DNA of 64,000 nt from Branchiostoma floridae (Eukaryota; Chordata; Leptocardii; Amphioxiformes; Branchiostomatidae): NCBI RefSeq assembly GCF_000003815.2, contig NC_049986.1, positions 25,249,429-25,313,428 of the forward strand, read 5' to 3'. This document shows positions 23,357 through 33,985 of this stretch, piece by piece (within the stretch, counting starts at the first letter, position 1; each line of letters starts with the position of its first letter). The position numbers and the translations under genes were made by a program. A model generated the notes under the pieces. The model was given only the letters and a program-made list of their open reading frames with translations, made no database searches and had not been told where the DNA came from.

Positions 23357-23907
23357 CTTCAGATAAAAAAGGAACAGAAACAAACAGGCATTGGAAACTA
23401 GACATTGTACCAGCAGGAAAATGAGTCCACTTATTTAGTACTGATTTTTTTTAACGTATAAAAACGGGACCGGTAAGCGGTAAGCGGTAAAAACGGGTTA
23501 GTCAATGAACTGGTGCTTATTTTATTTATGAGGAGTTAATATTCCTTTTTTTTACCATATAGTCAATGAGCCATGGCCAGGACCCCAGATTTCACATATC
23601 GGTACCCTCTTGGGTGACAAATTCTCCTTGTTATTTTTTAATAGTAGAAGGCCTGTGGTATATATTTTGATGTCATAGCCATTCTGGTATGGTAGCTTTA
23701 TCATGCATGTCCAGAAAAGGGTGAAATGTACGAAGTTAGGATCAGTCTAAATCATACGTAATTTCCGACAACTTCAAGCTTCCGACAAGTGTCGGCAAAG
23801 TTCGGGGAACGTCGGCTGAGGTTCAGCGACAGATGGTCGTCGAAACGTTTACTGAAGATTTAAAGAAGGTAACAAAGAAGACTTTTTTTAAAAGAGCTGT
23901 GTCTTAC

Positions 23908-24126
23908 CTGTAATATAGACCTCGACCTCACACAGTACCAAACCGGTTGTGTTCACGTCCAATGGTGGCATTGCCTGTACCGACACATAACGGCCGTACA
24001 TCGGCGGGGCGCAGTCCGCCTCTATATTCAGGAACTCTAACGCTGACCCAACGTCGTAAGTCTGTCCGCATTGGTCATTCTGGATGAAGTCCTCGTTCGG
24101 CCCAACCCGCACCTTTAATGTGTCTC
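23908..24126 (-). CDS. RTK exon 7: C-terminal half of F5/8-type/fucolectin domain
   Basis: A 219-base phase 1-1 exon between TTTTACAG and ACAG|GTAAGA. It encodes DTLKVRVG, then CGQTYD, ADCAPPMYGRYVSVQ and the terminal LCEVEVY strand, which are hallmark C-terminal elements of the fucolectin-like F5/8 domain. It contains no N-terminal half of its own. The only matching half is the exon at 30190-29966, on the far side of the CUB pair. Confidence 0.84.
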
Positions 24127-24199
24127 CTGTAAAACAAGTCATGAAGCGCACGGTGACAAGTAGAAATGTTCCTGGCTGTCATCCGTACATCTTCAAAAG

Positions 24200-24720
24200 T
24201 AACACATTTCCATAAGTATGGAAATACGTGTGGACATGGGCCCGCATATGCTTTCCCATACGGCAGCCATACTAGCTACGGGGAGTCAAACAGATGACGT
24301 CACGGTCGTTGTTGATTTATGGCACGAAGGAGCACGTAGTACACATTCTTACGTCACCTATGGCGGAAAATGTATCTAAATCATACATAGATATTTTCAG
24401 AAAAAAAAAATATCTATGAGAAAGAGGAAATGTAATTTCAGGTAAGCTTTTAAAAAAACATGGAAAATGAAACCCTCACGTTTTGATAAAGACTGGGTGA
24501 GATGTTTTCAGTAGGAAGATAATGTATGTAGATTTCCTAGCCTAGAAAAGCTTGTAAAGTTTACAGATATTATGATAGGTTGAGACCTAACTACATAATA
24601 GATTTCTGTAACATCTAATCATACTTCATATAGTAAGATTGCTATACCACAATTACCGTTATTAGAAACATTTCATATTGGATTAATAAAGAAAAATCCC
24701 TGAAGAAATCTTTATCTAAA
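24200..24720. other. Intron sequence without recognised content
   Basis: AT-rich segment between the lectin C-half exon and the LINE relic. No exon or repeat was recognised apart from short A-runs. Confidence 0.5.
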
Positions 24721-24860
24721 GGGCTATGAAAGCATGGAATAAGTTACCACTAGCACTACAGACCGCACCATCCTGGAAATCCTTTAAACGAGTTGTCCTC
24801 CCAATGGAAGTGAAAAAGGTCTACACTGCGCCAGTAATATTTCAACAACCGCGTAATAGA
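24700..24860 (+). mobile_element. LINE RT C-terminal relic
   Basis: The plus strand encodes MKAWNKLPLALQTAPSWKSF followed by KRVV. The WNKLP-A-S-FK pattern is the usual last conserved block of many LINE-encoded RT proteins. A short truncated relic in the receptor intron; clade unknown. Confidence 0.5.
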
Positions 24861-25088
24861 ATTGTTACAGTAATAGTGGGTAAATATGTGATGATTGTAC
24901 TGTATGTATGTTATTGTTGCTTGCAAGAACTGTATGTCAAGAAGTCCAGTCAGGACGATTTCGGGTGTAACATCAAGCAAACCGCTATTGGATTTTCTTA
25001 ATCAAGTCTCAAAGTCCCAGACAAATGCTACGTTAACTATTGGCGAAGGTTACAAAGCAAGCAAGCTCCCTTTAATTAAACATCTTAC

Positions 25089-25207
25089 CTGTGGCTGTGT
25101 AGGAGAACTGGAACCCCGGAGCCGTGTCACTCTCGTCAGATGTAAACCTCACGAACATCTGGTTAGATGTACTGATGACGGGGTCTGGTATCGCGTTACC
25201 TGTTAAC
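25089..25207 (-). CDS. RTK exon 6: CUB domain B, second part
   Basis: A 119-base exon, phase 2 in and phase 1 out, identical in length to the CUB A partner. It encodes LTGNAIPDPVISTSNQMFV then RFTSDESDTAPGFQFSY. The acidic DESD matches a CUB calcium-site loop better than the DRSN of CUB A, so the two copies may differ in metal binding (inference). The donor ACAG|GTAAGA is phase 1 and compatible with the lectin exon at 24126. Confidence 0.87.
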
Positions 25208-25366
25208 CTGGAAATCAAAATAAGTCATTCTTGCTTCTGTTTATGTTACCCAGAAAACATGAAAACTTTGAACTCTGAAGCTAGTAATTTACACCAGAAC
25301 TCACTCTCTGCATTATCCAGACTTCTCTACTCTGTGAGAAAACTGTCTGGCCGGCCAGGTCATTAC

Positions 25367-25607
25367 CTTGGCAGTTGTGTAGCACTATCACTGCCTCCAT
25401 CAAATATAGTCAAAAGGTCATAACGGTCCTCAAGGCGGAAGCTGCCGAACTTGAGAAGAACCCTGCTTCCTTCTGGCACGGTGATCGTCCACTCACAGGT
25501 CTCATCGTTGCCATAGTTTTTGGGGTAGTTGGGTGACGTCATATTACCTCCAGGGGGAGCCGTCAGGATACCTCCACATCCAGGAGCACTGGTCGGTGCT
25601 GCTGTGT
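25367..25607 (-). CDS. RTK exon 5: CUB domain B, first part
   Basis: A 241-base exon, phase 1 in and phase 2 out (CAAG|GTAATG). It encodes the second CUB start: PGCGG, TSPNYPKNYGN, CEWTI, VPEGSRVLL and LEDRYDLLTIFDGG. It belongs to the second unit of a ~723-bp genomic tandem duplication that copied both CUB exons with their introns. It differs from CUB A at several residues, including the Gly/Arg following LED. Confidence 0.88.
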
Positions 25608-25813
25608 CTGAGGAGGATAAATTACATCCATCATATTTAATTATTATGCAAGAACTGTATGTCAAGAAGTCCAGTCAGGACGATTTCGGGTGTAACATCC
25701 AGCAAGCCGCTATTGGATTTTCTTAATCAAGTCTCAAAGTCCCAGACAAATGCTACGTCAACTATTGGCGAAGGTTACAAAGCAAGCATGCTCCCTGTAA
25801 TTAAACATCTTAC

Positions 25814-25932
25814 CTGTGGCTGTGTAGGAGAACTGGAACCCCAGAGCCGTGTTACTTCTGTCAGATGTAAACCTCACGAACATCTGGTTAGATGTACTGG
25901 TGATGGTGTCTGGTATCGCGTTACCTGTTAAC
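25814..25932 (-). CDS. RTK exon 4: CUB domain A, second part
   Basis: A 119-base exon, phase 2 in and phase 1 out, between AATTCCAG and ACAG|GTAAGA. It encodes LTGNAIPDTITSTSNQMFV followed by RFTSDRSNTALGFQFSY. This is the C-terminal strands of a CUB, including the TSD-S-GF signature. The second CUB disulphide Cys pair is missing, so this is a two-Cys CUB. Module boundaries are phase 1-1, so the CUB can be skipped or duplicated without breaking frame. Confidence 0.87.
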
Positions 25933-26091
25933 CTGGAATTCAAAATAAGTCATTCTTGCTTCTGTTCATGTTACCCAGAAAATATCGCAACTTTGAACTC
26001 GGAAGCTAGTAATTTACACCAGAACTCACTCCCTGCATTATCCAGACTTCTCTACTCTGTGAGAAAACTGTCTGGCCGGCCAGGTCATTAC

Positions 26092-26338
26092 CTTTGCAGT
26101 CGTGGAGCACTGCTACTGCCTCCATCGTATATAGTCAAATAGTCATAACCGTCTTCAAGCTGGAATCTGTCAATCTGGAACGTGAGAAGAACCATGTATC
26201 CTTCTGGCACGGTGATCGTCCACTCACAGGTCGCACGGTTGGGGTAGTTACTGGGGTAGTTCGGTGACGTCACAGTACCTTCAGGTGGAGCCGTCAGGAC
26301 ACCTCCACATCCAGGAGCACTGGTCGGTGCTGCTGTGT
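26092..26338 (-). CDS. RTK exon 3: CUB domain A, first part
   Basis: A 247-base exon, acceptor phase 1 and donor phase 2 (AAAG|GTAATG). It encodes a CUB start: CGG, then TSPNYPSNYPN, CEWTI, VPEGYMVLL and the acidic calcium-type motif LEDGYDYLTIYDGG. Only the first Cys pair of a CUB is present (CGG and CEW). It is completed by the exon at 25932-25814. It is a near copy of the exon at 25607-25367, with two extra codons (FQIDRFQLED against FGSFRLED). Confidence 0.88.
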
Positions 26339-26389
26339 CTGAGGTGGATAAATGACATCCATCATATTTAATTATGGGTTAATGACCCG

Positions 26390-28280
26390 CCCCGAGGTGT
26401 ATATAGTGTCATAACGCTTCGCTCACTCGGTAGTTTTATTCGGTGGTTATAGCAAAGGACCAGGCGTTATGTACACCGAGGAACAGATGGGTCATAAACG
26501 TTATTATCATATAGCCCACCCAAACGTCCAAACTCCTGTAAGACGCATAAATACGTGTGATAATTTCTTTGTCGAATTTCTGAAAATTAACATTTGTTCT
26601 TTGGTACATACATTTGCAATGAGATTACAGATTGTATTTTGAAAACAAAATTTCCATACAAAATATCCGAAACATTGCAGTCTTTGGCTTTTTAGAACAA
26701 CAAAACTCATTATCAATCTCTGGAGCCATTCCCCCCTTGCAGTCTGTACTTATTCCCTCTGCTCTGGCGTATGTTTCGCTCTTTTTGATTGGCCAATGCC
26801 TGCATATCCCTTACTGTCTTGTGTGTATCGCCCCTTCTGATTGGTCAGAATGAATCGACACCGGCACCGGCAAACGTTTCTAATACATTATACAAAGTAG
26901 TTCGTGATAGTATATAGATAGATTATAGATAATAGATAGATAATAGATTCAAAATTCCATATCAATATTTTTGAAAAAATTATAATTGTTGGGGCTTAGA
27001 TATTCTTTTATTCAAAATAATTCCAACTTATTACAATTATTGTCTAAAACCCCCATGGTGTCTCGGAATGGACTCTACTCCTGATTCGCAAGATTTGTAT
27101 CTAGATAATGATTGCTGTTTCCATTAATGTCCACTTTTTATGTCCAGTAGTAGACACCAGATCACAAATTACAACAAGTGACCGTAGGTCACATACTCTG
27201 TGACCTAATCATGGTTTATTTTGGTTGTGATGTTTTCTGTGGTGTATGACACGGTGTTCATATCGCATACAGAACGCATCACATCAGCTTATACCAAAAG
27301 CTTACTTAAAAGCTAACATACCTATCACTGCCAAATTCAAAACACAGTCATGTACGCATTAACAGCGAAATCAGCGTCTCAATCGAACGACACCAAATTA
27401 AAACAACAACACAGCTTTACAATGGATACATGTGAGACGCACACCATTGTAAAAAGTGGGTCTGTGACAGCTGTGGGCATAACATAACCCCATATCTGCT
27501 TGGAGATAAGTAATTGCCAAACCCCATCGTCTTTAGGCCAGCTGTTCCACAATACCAAGGAAATAGGGGTGATTTCTCAAATTATTACATGGATAATGAA
27601 AACAGCTACCGCGAAAAAAAAGATCCCAAGGATCAAACACGTTCTAACCATAAAATGCATATGACTATCAACCGTGCAAAATGTTAACAGTATGCTATGT
27701 CAAAACAACCCCAATACTGGAAATGCAAAGCCCGAACGAGATGGCATATTCCGACGAGGACAACATCTGCTAGACGGTATACAATTACCACAACGCTTAA
27801 GGCGCGATCATAAGGAAGACCTGAACCACTATACCGGACGGCGTAGGGGTGAAAACTGAAATTATTACATCCATGATAAAAACTGAGCTATGGCGAAAAA
27901 AAGAACGTGCATCATTTCGCAACGGAGTACAGACGACAAGCCAATCCACATGCGATTGCGGCATACGGAACATAGAGATATAGGTGCGAACACTCAACGC
28001 ACAAAGTGATCACAAGGCTCTGTTGCTGGAGGTTACCCTCCAGTCACAGAGTAACTACAATCTCCGTCAGGAGGGGACCTTCCCTCTCGGTGCTCTCTGA
28101 GGTAATTACACCAGTTCGGGTTCGCGAACCCGAGTCCAAAAGTCCTAAACCCCTCCTAACTACGCCACGATCGTCACCTGGCTGGATGATGTGTACTGTA
28201 CTTGCGTAAAGGCAACCTAAGCAATGTTAGCCCAAGTCATTGTTGTAGAACTTCAATTATGAAAGCCGATTTTGGGGGCA
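26390..28280. other. Intron sequence, no exon recognised
   Basis: About 1.9 kb of AT-rich intron between the CUB exons and a LINE tail. A short GATA/TAGA-rich tract lies at 26915-26945. No domain-bearing frame was seen on either strand. Confidence 0.55.
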
Positions 28281-28282
28281 CT

Positions 28283-28735
28283 TTTCTACGTAATAAGATG
28301 ATGATGTTTATTTGCAAAATCGTGCCCGAGGGCTAATTACATATACAGTCTGAAGGACTGAGAGAAGTAAATAGTGTGATACATAAAAACTAGTGTCTAA
28401 TGAACTATATGATATAATGAATACTATTGTCGGGTTTGACTTCTTCTTTGAAGGCAGTGGTTAATAAACTGTCCCACGTTCTGTATGATGGTGGGATTTT
28501 GTGCTTTTAATAGAAATACAGCCTTTTGGTGATCTCTAAGGTGGTAAAAGCTTGGTGAAATTGTGGCAACTGTTTGAAATAATCTGTTTCTTTCGATTCC
28601 GTAGTGTGTACACTGACTGATAAAATGTGTTTCATTTTCCATTGCATTCATTGAGCAATACGTACACATTCTGTCGTTGTGAAAGGTCAACTTTATGGTG
28701 CCTATTTTTGAAAATGTAGCCATCTTTTTTTTCAC
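28283..28735 (-). mobile_element. LINE 3' end fragment (family A)
   Basis: The minus strand encodes the C-terminal end of a LINE protein: MCTYC then ENETHFISQC (a CxxC...HxxxxC zinc-knuckle tail), and NPTIIQNVGQFINHCLQRR. A 3'UTR follows with GCCCTCGGGCACGATTTTGC and a CAT-rich tail. The same 3' end recurs at 48597-48828. It is truncated at the 5' side. Confidence 0.75.
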
Positions 28736-28741
28736 TAATCT

Positions 28742-28815
28742 TTTTTTTTCGCCCTATCGCACTATTTTTGCAGTCTGCAGAGGATGTCATCCATAAAATT
28801 TACTTGCTGTGGCCT
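28742..28815. mobile_element. Terminal fragment of the 37-kb TIR element
   Basis: The segment ending in GGATGTCATCCATAAAATTT and TACTTGCTGTGGCC matches, in inverted orientation, the left terminus of the element at 37185-37687, including the adjoining TTTTTGCAGTCTGCAGA. Only one end was seen here. Confidence 0.65.
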
Positions 28816-28829
28816 TATACACAGCGCCA

Positions 28830-29960
28830 CGAGTGTCCGTCTTATAAACGGATGTCATTTGAAACGTCCACGGCCGTCGCCATATCACTGACTGGTCGAC
28901 ACCATATGCATAGCCCAGCGTTTCATAATTTTTTGTTGGGATACCCAAAAAACAAAACTGTATCTAAAGCGACGTTTGAACTACAAATGCTCGACAGCAT
29001 TGTGATAAATGGTAAAACAGATCATCAAAAAAAAAACGAAGCAAGAGTCCGTAGAACACAATCCCGCTAAGGTGTTTGATACCTCTATAACTACCGATAA
29101 ACAGAATGTCAGACTCACCCATCAAAATTATCTTGATTTGTAGGTGCGAAGACAAAAAAAGGTGTTCAATGTATGAAAGACTCAAATACATACAAAACAT
29201 GACGAAAAGGGCTGTAAAGTCACCTAATTGAAGTTTAGTCAGTGGAAAACTCATTGACAGCGTAGTCTGACTTCTAAAGTGACCATATAGTGACTTTGAA
29301 GATATTTGGTTCGGCGCAAACTGCCTCCTCAACAGAATAACAAACTCTGGGGACTTTTGACCTCCTTGAAGAAGAGATGATCACACCCAAACTACACTTA
29401 CTCTAGACTGTCTAGAACACCCCACGCATGTCAGAAAGACCCTTTTCTTACAAAATAAAATACCTGTAATTTCCAGCTCCAAAATGCCAACATTTCCCAC
29501 GAAAAAGGCTTATTACACTTACTTTTGTAAACCAACTTGATTGGCATAGAAGCCCATGTTCTGCGCAGGCCTTTTAATTGTGAACTTTTAACCTGAAATC
29601 AGGGCGCTTCGCTTTTTTTGGGTCAGCTATGTTTAAACACTCTCCGACTTCTCCCGACCCGATCCGACAAGTAGTCACGCTTTCTGTGTGCGGCCGGAAA
29701 TTACCGAATATTATCGACGGAAAACTGTTTATGGCTGGATTAAGGCCTAATGTTCTGGGTTACAATATTTAGGTAATCCTAGTATGGCTTGTTACTTCGC
29801 CGTTTTTAACCGCTCAAAGTATGAAATAATGATGTAAATGTGGGAATATAGTGCAATAGATATTAATTTCATACAGATTGCCTCATGCAGATTACTTCCA
29901 CTTAACGCTATAATATTGCTTAGGTTGCTTTTAAGGATATTAAGCAAAGGTGAACATTAA
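28830..29960. other. Intron sequence, no exon recognised
   Basis: About 1.1 kb between the transposon fragment and the lectin N-half exon. Open frames are short, with no domain or repeat identity noticed. Confidence 0.5.
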
Positions 29961-29965
29961 GTTAC

Positions 29966-30190
29966 CCAGTGGCACATAGTAGAGGCTTGTAACTCTGACC
30001 CGGCTGACCCTGTAGTAACCTGCCAGGTCCACCTGCCACCATGGTTGTTGTTCCAGGTTTGTTGCAGCGCACTCAGCATTGCCAGGCCCTTTAGGTCTGG
30101 AACCATCCACAGCCTTTTCGGCTCCAGCTGATACATTGAAGGCTCGGGTCGAACTCTGCGATGCTTTCTTTCCGAGGGCCAAGTTATTTT
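29966..30190 (-). CDS. RTK exon 2: N-terminal half of F5/8-type/fucolectin domain
   Basis: A 225-base phase 1-1 exon between acceptor CTTGCAG and donor G|GTAACT. It encodes about 75 residues beginning NLALGKKASQSS, with AVDG, a single Cys (AEC) and the PWWQVDL core typical of fucolectin-like F5/8 C domains, which bind fucosylated glycans in known members. It stops just after VRVTS, where the family continues into a loop and the VRVG strand. That continuation is found in the exon at 24126-23908, and joining the two restores the domain exactly (PLG|DTLKVRVG). The vicinal Cys pair common in fucolectins at this loop is absent (YY instead). Two CUB domains lie between the halves in the genome. Confidence 0.82.
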
Positions 30191-30428
30191 CTGCAAGTGA
30201 AAACGACCGAATGTCATGATTTTCGTCATAGAAGTAAGCAGGAGTCACGTCGACGAAGGTTAACGTTAGACATCCGGGTAACATCAACGGTCGACGTGCT
30301 TACACACGACGGGGTTATACCGCCCCTTACTGGGTGATATACCCTTTCGCTGGCTGATTACAAGACGGGGATGCGCCAGGTCTGCCGTCCGGGTGAATGA
30401 TGTGAATGGCGCGTGTGGCTGATACGAG

Positions 30429-33400
30429 ATGGAGGGTCGCCAGTCCTCCATCCGGGGGATTTGTAGTAAATCACCAACTCCCGACAGAAGGGTTTGCACC
30501 ACCGCACGTGTGGTGGGTTCTTTAACATCTGCACTAGTATTTTCTTCTTGGAATATCCAGGGAAGCTGTTGCAAGAAATTCAAAGATGACGAATTTCTTT
30601 CATATGTAGAAAATAGCGACATCATTTGTGTTCAAGAGACCTGGCTAGACAGTTATGTAGATTTAGACATACCAGGTTATAGTTTTTTCACTAGCAGTAG
30701 AATTAGAAGTAAAGGGGCTAAACGGAATTCAGGTGGGGTAGCAGTTATTTTTAAAAGTTTGTACAGGAGAGGGATTTCCAAATTAGTTAGTAGTACGGTA
30801 GATACTGTTTGGTGCAAGTTTGACAAGCAATTTTTTGGCTTAGAAAATGACTTATATTTATGTAATGCCTATATCCCCCCCGAATCATCTTCTAAATCGT
30901 CTAATGAATCTCCCTTTGAAATACTCTCTAATGACATATGTAAATACTCTAATTTAGGAGATATCGTCGTGTTAGGCGATTTAAATGCAAGAACTGGCCA
31001 GTTGATAGAAAATCATTTTGACACTTTCACCTTTGACAATCCTATAACAGACGGTCTCTGTTTCACCAAAAACAGACAGAACAGAGATATCAAAGTTAAC
31101 AACTACGGTAAAACATTGATAGATTTGTGTTCAGCAGCCGATTTAACTATTCTAAATGGTAGATTCGCGGGGGACCTAAAAGGCGATTTTACCTGTTATC
31201 ATTACAACGGTTCTAGTGTTGTCGATTATTGTATTGTGCGTAATTCTCTATTATCCGATGTACAATATGTAAATGTTAGCCCAATCTCCGAATTTTCTGA
31301 TCATTGTCATGTTTCCTTCTCATTGTCAACAAATTACTCCGCTCATTTTCAAAAAGCAACTAACCAGATAAAACCCAAACCAACCGCATTCATTTGGACA
31401 GATGAATCAAAATCAATATATCAAAGTATTTTAGATAGTAGAGATACAATTTCAAAATTTCAAAACTTCTGCCAAACATCATTCTGTTCGACTGAAAAAT
31501 CTGTTACAAACTTTACAGAGTTATTGCTAGATGTAGCAAAGAAGTCACTGAAAACAAAGCCAAATAAACAAACAAAGAAACCCGCACAAAGCGGTAAGAA
31601 AAACAAAATTTGGTTTGATCAATGCTGCTGGTCTTCACGCCAACGTTTAAAAAGACTGTCACTGGCATTGAAAAAAGAACCCTGGCTAAAAGAAATTAGA
31701 AGCAAATATTTCACAGCTTTGCGTGATTACAAGAAACTCATCAAACAGCGTAAACAGAAGTACAATTCCGACCTTCTAGCAAAATTGGAAGAATTCAACA
31801 AAAACAATCCAAAGGAATTTTGGTCACTTTTAAAATATTTGGACAAAGAAATCAGTGGAAAACACAACAAAAATACTTGCGATAACAATATAACATCTGA
31901 AGAATGGATACACCACTTTACAAGTTTAAATAATTTGATAAATGACAGCAGCTTTGATACTGTCTTCGAAAAAACGGTCACTGAATACCTTAATCAGTTA
32001 GATGATCATACCCCAAATCCCTTAGATTTCCCATTCACTCCAGTGGAAGTCTTAAATGGTTTAAAATTATTAAAAACGGGAAAAGCTTCCGGTATCGACT
32101 CAATCTCAAATGAAATGTTAAAGTATGGTGCAAAACATCTATGTCAACCTTTAGTGAGTCTTTTCAATACTATACTTGATAAAGGCACCTTTCCTTCCAA
32201 CTGGAATACAAGTATTCTTACGCCAATACATAAATCAGGTGATAAAAGTAATGCAGACAACTATCGAGGAATAGCGATTTCTAGTTGTCTATCCAAATTA
32301 TTCACACTCATTCTAAACAACAGGTTACAAAACTTTGCAGAAAGAAACAAACTTCTAGATGACACACAGTTTGGGTTCCGGAAAAGATGTAGAACCTCCG
32401 ACAATGTTTTTATCTTAAAATCTCTAATAGACAAATACACCAAGAAAAAAGGCGGAAAACTATTCGTATGCTTTGTTGACATGAGGAAGGCATTTGACAG
32501 TGTTTGGCGAGATGGGCTATTCTATAAGTTGCATAAATGTGGTATCGGAGGTAATTTCTTTAATATTATAAAATCCATGTACAATGATGTGAATTATGCA
32601 GTTAGATTAGATAATGGATTATCAAACTCCTTTCCTTCCGTATGCGGAGTACGGCAGGGATGTAATCTTAGTCCTTTATTATTTAATTTATTCATCAATG
32701 ATATATCTGAGTGCTTTGACCCCACAAAATGTGACCCTGCAGTCCTAACCTCAAAATCTCTAAACTGTTTATCCTGGGCAGACGATCTCGCTCTGATTTC
32801 ATCGTCAAAACAAGGGCTACAGCATTGTATTGACTGCCTAGAAAACTATTGTAAGAAATGGAAGCTATCTGTCAATGTTTCAAAAACCAAGGTAGTTGTT
32901 TTTGGCAAAGGTTCTAGCAAGAATAACAAAGACCAATTCCATATTTATGGCAAAAATATAGAAATCACTGACAGCTATACATACCTCGGCATTCCTTTCA
33001 CATTCTCCGGAAAATTCAAAACCGCCAGGAAATATTTGAAAACCAAAGCAATGAGAGCACTTTTCAAACTCAAGGCTCTTTTACTCTCTAACAAGGACAT
33101 TTCAATCAATCTCGGAAAAAATCTATTTGACAAATTTGTAAAACCCATCTTTATGTACTGTTCAGAAATCACTTGCTTTGACCGTTTTTCTAAAAGTATA
33201 AGAATCATTGTATCACATACCAATAACATCTGCGAACCTTCCTCAAAGGTTTTTTCTACTTTACTTAAAAAACTTAATATTCAAAATAACTTTCCAGCTA
33301 CCATTCGAAAAACCACCTCTTCTGCTTTGAATACTACTTATGTTGTATGTTTGGAAAGAAATACAGATAAAGAAATACTATTGCGTCATGCCAATAGCCA

Positions 33401-33632
33401 TATTTTACGAGATAACGGTTTCCAAATTATAAACCTAGACTCAAATCAACAAATTCCAGAATTTGACATCATTGACATGCGCTTCCAAAAATTTCTGTTA
33501 GGCATTCATGCCAAAGCCTCAAACGATGGTGTCAGGGGAGAATTGGGAACTTTCCCAGCTAGGATTGATGCAGAAATGCAACTTGTGAAATATTGGCATC
33601 GTTTAGTTAATAAAATTACATTTCAACCATAA
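30429..33632 (+). CDS. LINE ORF2-like protein: APE endonuclease plus reverse transcriptase
   Basis: 1,067 codons. Endonuclease: SSWNIQG (residue ~40), CVQETWL (~70), LGDLNAR (~180) and SDHCHV (~289), covering the Asn, Glu, Asp-Asn and Ser-Asp-His active-site blocks. RT: KTGKASGIDSISNEML, DNYRGIAIS, FGFRKR, FVDMRKAFDSVW, GVRQGCNLSPLLFN and SWADDLAL (catalytic Asp pair, residue ~784, with WADD in place of FADD), then SKTKVVVFG. A stop follows at TFQP. The expected tail continues in another frame, so a single small indel appears to separate them. Clade not determined. Probably a recent insertion. Confidence 0.9.
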   Translation: MEGRQSSIRGICSKSPTPDRRVCTTARVVGSLTSALVFSSWNIQGSCCKKFKDDEFLSYVENSDIICVQETWLDSYVDLDIPGYSFFTSSRIRSKGAKRNSGGVAVIFKSLYRRGISKLVSSTVDTVWCKFDKQFFGLENDLYLCNAYIPPESSSKSSNESPFEILSNDICKYSNLGDIVVLGDLNARTGQLIENHFDTFTFDNPITDGLCFTKNRQNRDIKVNNYGKTLIDLCSAADLTILNGRFAGDLKGDFTCYHYNGSSVVDYCIVRNSLLSDVQYVNVSPISEFSDHCHVSFSLSTNYSAHFQKATNQIKPKPTAFIWTDESKSIYQSILDSRDTISKFQNFCQTSFCSTEKSVTNFTELLLDVAKKSLKTKPNKQTKKPAQSGKKNKIWFDQCCWSSRQRLKRLSLALKKEPWLKEIRSKYFTALRDYKKLIKQRKQKYNSDLLAKLEEFNKNNPKEFWSLLKYLDKEISGKHNKNTCDNNITSEEWIHHFTSLNNLINDSSFDTVFEKTVTEYLNQLDDHTPNPLDFPFTPVEVLNGLKLLKTGKASGIDSISNEMLKYGAKHLCQPLVSLFNTILDKGTFPSNWNTSILTPIHKSGDKSNADNYRGIAISSCLSKLFTLILNNRLQNFAERNKLLDDTQFGFRKRCRTSDNVFILKSLIDKYTKKKGGKLFVCFVDMRKAFDSVWRDGLFYKLHKCGIGGNFFNIIKSMYNDVNYAVRLDNGLSNSFPSVCGVRQGCNLSPLLFNLFINDISECFDPTKCDPAVLTSKSLNCLSWADDLALISSSKQGLQHCIDCLENYCKKWKLSVNVSKTKVVVFGKGSSKNNKDQFHIYGKNIEITDSYTYLGIPFTFSGKFKTARKYLKTKAMRALFKLKALLLSNKDISINLGKNLFDKFVKPIFMYCSEITCFDRFSKSIRIIVSHTNNICEPSSKVFSTLLKKLNIQNNFPATIRKTTSSALNTTYVVCLERNTDKEILLRHANSHILRDNGFQIINLDSNQQIPEFDIIDMRFQKFLLGIHAKASNDGVRGELGTFPARIDAEMQLVKYWHRLVNKITFQP

Positions 33633-33642
33633 AGAGCCTTGA

Positions 33643-33985
33643 CGTTCGTAGGGCAATCACACAACTCAGAATTGGCTGTCACAAATTAAATATAGAAACC
33701 GGAAGATTCCAAAAAATCCCTATTGACCAGAGGGTTTGTCCATTCTGTCCAGAGCTAATCGAAGACGAATATCACTTTATGGTTGTATGTCCCAAATATT
33801 CCGATATACGCAATTCTCTATACAGAAGGCTGTCATTTTGTACACAAGGATTTATCCAAATGGACCTGAAGTGCAAATTCAGATACATAATGGCATGTGA
33901 CAATCCCTGCATGGCAGATATAGGAAAATATATCAAAGAAGGTTTTGACATTAGAAATTCCCCAAATGATTGTAAAAGCCTCCAA
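33643..33985 (+). pseudogene. Frameshifted C-terminal tail of the LINE protein
   Basis: Frame-shifted relative to the RT frame: KSLDVRRAITQLRIGCHKLN, then CPFCPELIEDEYHFMVVCP, a CxxC...HxxxxC zinc-knuckle-like tail typical of several animal LINEs. It has no convincing start of its own; it is the 3' end of the preceding protein. Confidence 0.8.

Larger units (their letters stand above)
24925..26370 (-). repeat. 723-bp tandem genomic duplication carrying both CUB domains
   Basis: The block starting near 24925 (TCAAGAAGTCCAGTCAGGAC at 24936) recurs at 25659, offset 723 bp. Exons, the short internal introns and flanking intron are all nearly identical between units, apart from small indels. This explains the two CUB domains as a recent duplication of a complete two-exon module. 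Confidence 0.9.

Noticed and set aside
26780-26860. Two inverted CCAAT boxes (TTGATTGGCCAATG, CTGATTGGTCAG) suggesting a promoter
   Set aside because: They lie inside a receptor intron with no adjacent first exon on either strand; too little to call a promoter.
28090-28150. Possible tRNA (GGGTTCGCGAACCC)
   Set aside because: Only a short palindrome resembling a T-arm; no acceptor stem, D-arm or box A at the right distance.
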